Source: a virus. From it: DNA of 21,004 nt. The notes beneath the pieces were generated by a model. The model saw only the letters and a list, made by a program, of their open reading frames with translations, made no database searches and was not told where the DNA came from. Made by a program: the position numbers and the translations under genes. Position 1 is the stretch's first letter. Every line of letters starts with the position of its first letter. The DNA is taken from positions 1 through 21,004 of the IMG/VR virus record IMGVR_UViG_3300048014_000055; one strand, given 5' to 3'. Below, one piece after another: positions 20,302-21,004 of this stretch.

Positions 20302-21004
20302 GCACCACCCTTCGCCGCAGTTTCAAGGTCAGCGAGACGCCCGACCATAACCTCAAGTTTGGCGACGATATCGAGCGCACCTTTGTCGTTGCGCCAATGC
20401 TGACGCGCCTCTGAAAACGTCAGATTGCGGCAGCCGGCCACCACGCGCCATGCGCCACGAATGCGGACTGCGTAGGCTTGATGGCCGCGGTGCTCGCCGC
20501 CATAGACGGCGGTCAGGCTGGCGCAGTTATAGACCCAGACCTCCGTGGCGGCGGGCAGGTCGCCGATCGTGGTCAGGCTGGCGCAGTTATAGACCCGGAC
20601 AAACGTGGCGGCGGGCAGGTCGGGCAGCGCGGTCAGGCCGGTGCAGTTCACGACCCAGACCTTCGTGGCCCTGGGCAGCTCGGGCATCGTGGTCAGGCTG
20701 GCGCAGTTGGAGACCCAGACCTTCGTGGCGGCGGGCAGGTCGGGCAGCGCGGTCAGGCTGGCGCAGTTCTCGACCCAGACATCCGTGGCGGCGGGCAGGT
20801 CGCCGATCGTGGTCAGGCTGGCGCAGTTCTCGACCCAGACCTCCGTGGCGGCGGGCAGGTCGCCGATCGTGGTCAGGCTGGCGCAGTTGGAGACCACGAC
20901 CTCCGTGGCCCTGGGCAGGTCGGGCATCGTGGTCAGGCTGGCGCAGTTCTCGACCCAGACATCCGTCGCGGCGGGCAGGTTTTCCAGCAGCCACGTCAAC
21001 GAGC
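20298..21004 (-). CDS. Leucine-rich-repeat-like phage protein, N-terminus outside the window
   Basis: The product contains at least eight 20-residue repeats of the form (L/M/I)-x-(D/E/N)-L-P-(A/R)-A-T-x-V-W-V-x-N-C-A-S-L-T. The period is that of YopM/IpaH-type repeats, and the N-C-x-x-L-T part recalls BspA/TpLRR-type repeats. Such arrays form a curved solenoid used for binding. After the repeats comes a domain of about 70 residues (YAVRIRGAWRVVAGCRNLTF, SEARQHW, then a helical end) that I recall from other phage LRR proteins. The frame stays open to the window edge. The codons before residue 1 of the ATG/GTG/TTG-started frame (TTG 20999) read SLT-like, so that TTG is just another repeat codon. 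The ligand and function are unknown. It is the most upstream visible gene of the - strand operon. Confidence 0.75.
   Translation of the reverse strand, partial: SLTWLLENLPAATDVWVENCASLTTMPDLPRATEVVVSNCASLTTIGDLPAATEVWVENCASLTTIGDLPAATDVWVENCASLTALPDLPAATKVWVSNCASLTTMPELPRATKVWVVNCTGLTALPDLPAATFVRVYNCASLTTIGDLPAATEVWVYNCASLTAVYGGEHRGHQAYAVRIRGAWRVVAGCRNLTFSEARQHWRNDKGALDIVAKLEVMVGRLADLETAAKGGA
20511..20980 (-). repeat. Tandem 60-bp repeat array (about eight units)
   Basis: The DNA repeats every 60 bases with no gaps. Units 20761-20820 and 20821-20880 differ at a single base (20781 versus 20841). Other units differ mainly by replacement of whole codons at fixed places and by exchange of small blocks between units. 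The array lies wholly inside the LRR-like gene and keeps its frame, so gain or loss of units would leave the gene intact. Confidence 0.92.

Noticed and set aside
20511-20980. Diversity-generating retroelement variable region, or CRISPR array, as the source of the 60-bp repeats
   Set aside because: The units are directly abutting, in frame and coding, with no spacers. Variable codons change at all three bases, ending in G, C or T, rather than by an adenine-specific pattern. No reverse transcriptase or template repeat is in the window.
20997-20999. TTG as the start codon of the LRR-like gene
   Set aside because: The preceding codons continue the repeat consensus to the window edge, so this TTG is an internal leucine and the gene is cut by the window.

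Overview
This window looks like part of the genome of a tailed bacteriophage (or prophage), most probably podovirus-like. The + strand carries a long, almost gapless row of virion-protein genes that ends in a lysozyme. The - strand then carries a converging early-type operon with a lambda/YqaJ-type exonuclease. No terminase, portal, major capsid protein, integrase, tRNA or polymerase lies in the window, so the host cannot be named. The generally high GC content (44 G/C in the hand-counted 60 bases 14461-14520) fits a GC-rich bacterium such as a proteobacterium, but this is only inference.

Layout, + strand. Positions 1-42 are the last codons of an upstream gene. Then follow: a small Gly/Arg-rich protein with a conserved C-terminal phage domain (39-503); a head-tail adaptor-like protein (513-1229); a small Cys4 protein (1229-1555); a second connector-like protein (1555-2301); a 668-aa tail hub/nozzle-like protein (2305-4311); a 73-aa protein (4308-4529); a conserved virion-cluster protein (4529-5419); a GNAT-fold acetyltransferase-like protein (5419-6081); and two giant proteins of 1430 and 1168 aa (6078-10370, 10374-13880), best read as internal virion/DNA-ejection proteins. 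Two small overlapping genes with one predicted membrane helix each (14039-14239, 14152-14325) are holin candidates. They are followed by an 881-aa tailspike with a beta-helix-like body (14335-16980), a 269-aa appendage protein (16998-17807) and a GH24 endolysin with the intact E-8-D-5-T catalytic pattern (17818-18426).

Layout, - strand. A hairpin at 18429-18460 separates the two converging operons. Read right to left, the - strand operon holds a leucine-rich-repeat-like protein cut by the window edge (20298-21004), a 74-aa helical protein (20077-20301), the exonuclease (19385-20080), a 234-aa conserved partner of unknown function (18684-19388) and a 63-aa conserved protein (18461-18652). Most neighbouring genes overlap by stop-start fusions (GTGA, ATGA, TTGA, TAATG, TGATG), so both strands are probably long polycistronic units with translational coupling.

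How the genes work together. The first part of the + strand would build the head-tail joint, tail and ejection apparatus, followed by host-cell adhesion (spike and accessory appendage) and lysis (holin candidates plus lysozyme). The - strand unit would act early in recombination or replication. The most unusual items are: (i) the LRR-like gene, built from almost identical 60-bp units that differ mainly by whole-codon replacements at two fixed positions; (ii) a short GG-(I/V/R) motif repeated in three virion proteins; (iii) a lower-GC block (about 8850-13880) whose left edge falls inside a gene; and (iv) the overlapping pair of small membrane-protein genes. No gene-free stretch exceeds 300 bases; the longest, 13881-14038, is 158 bases.
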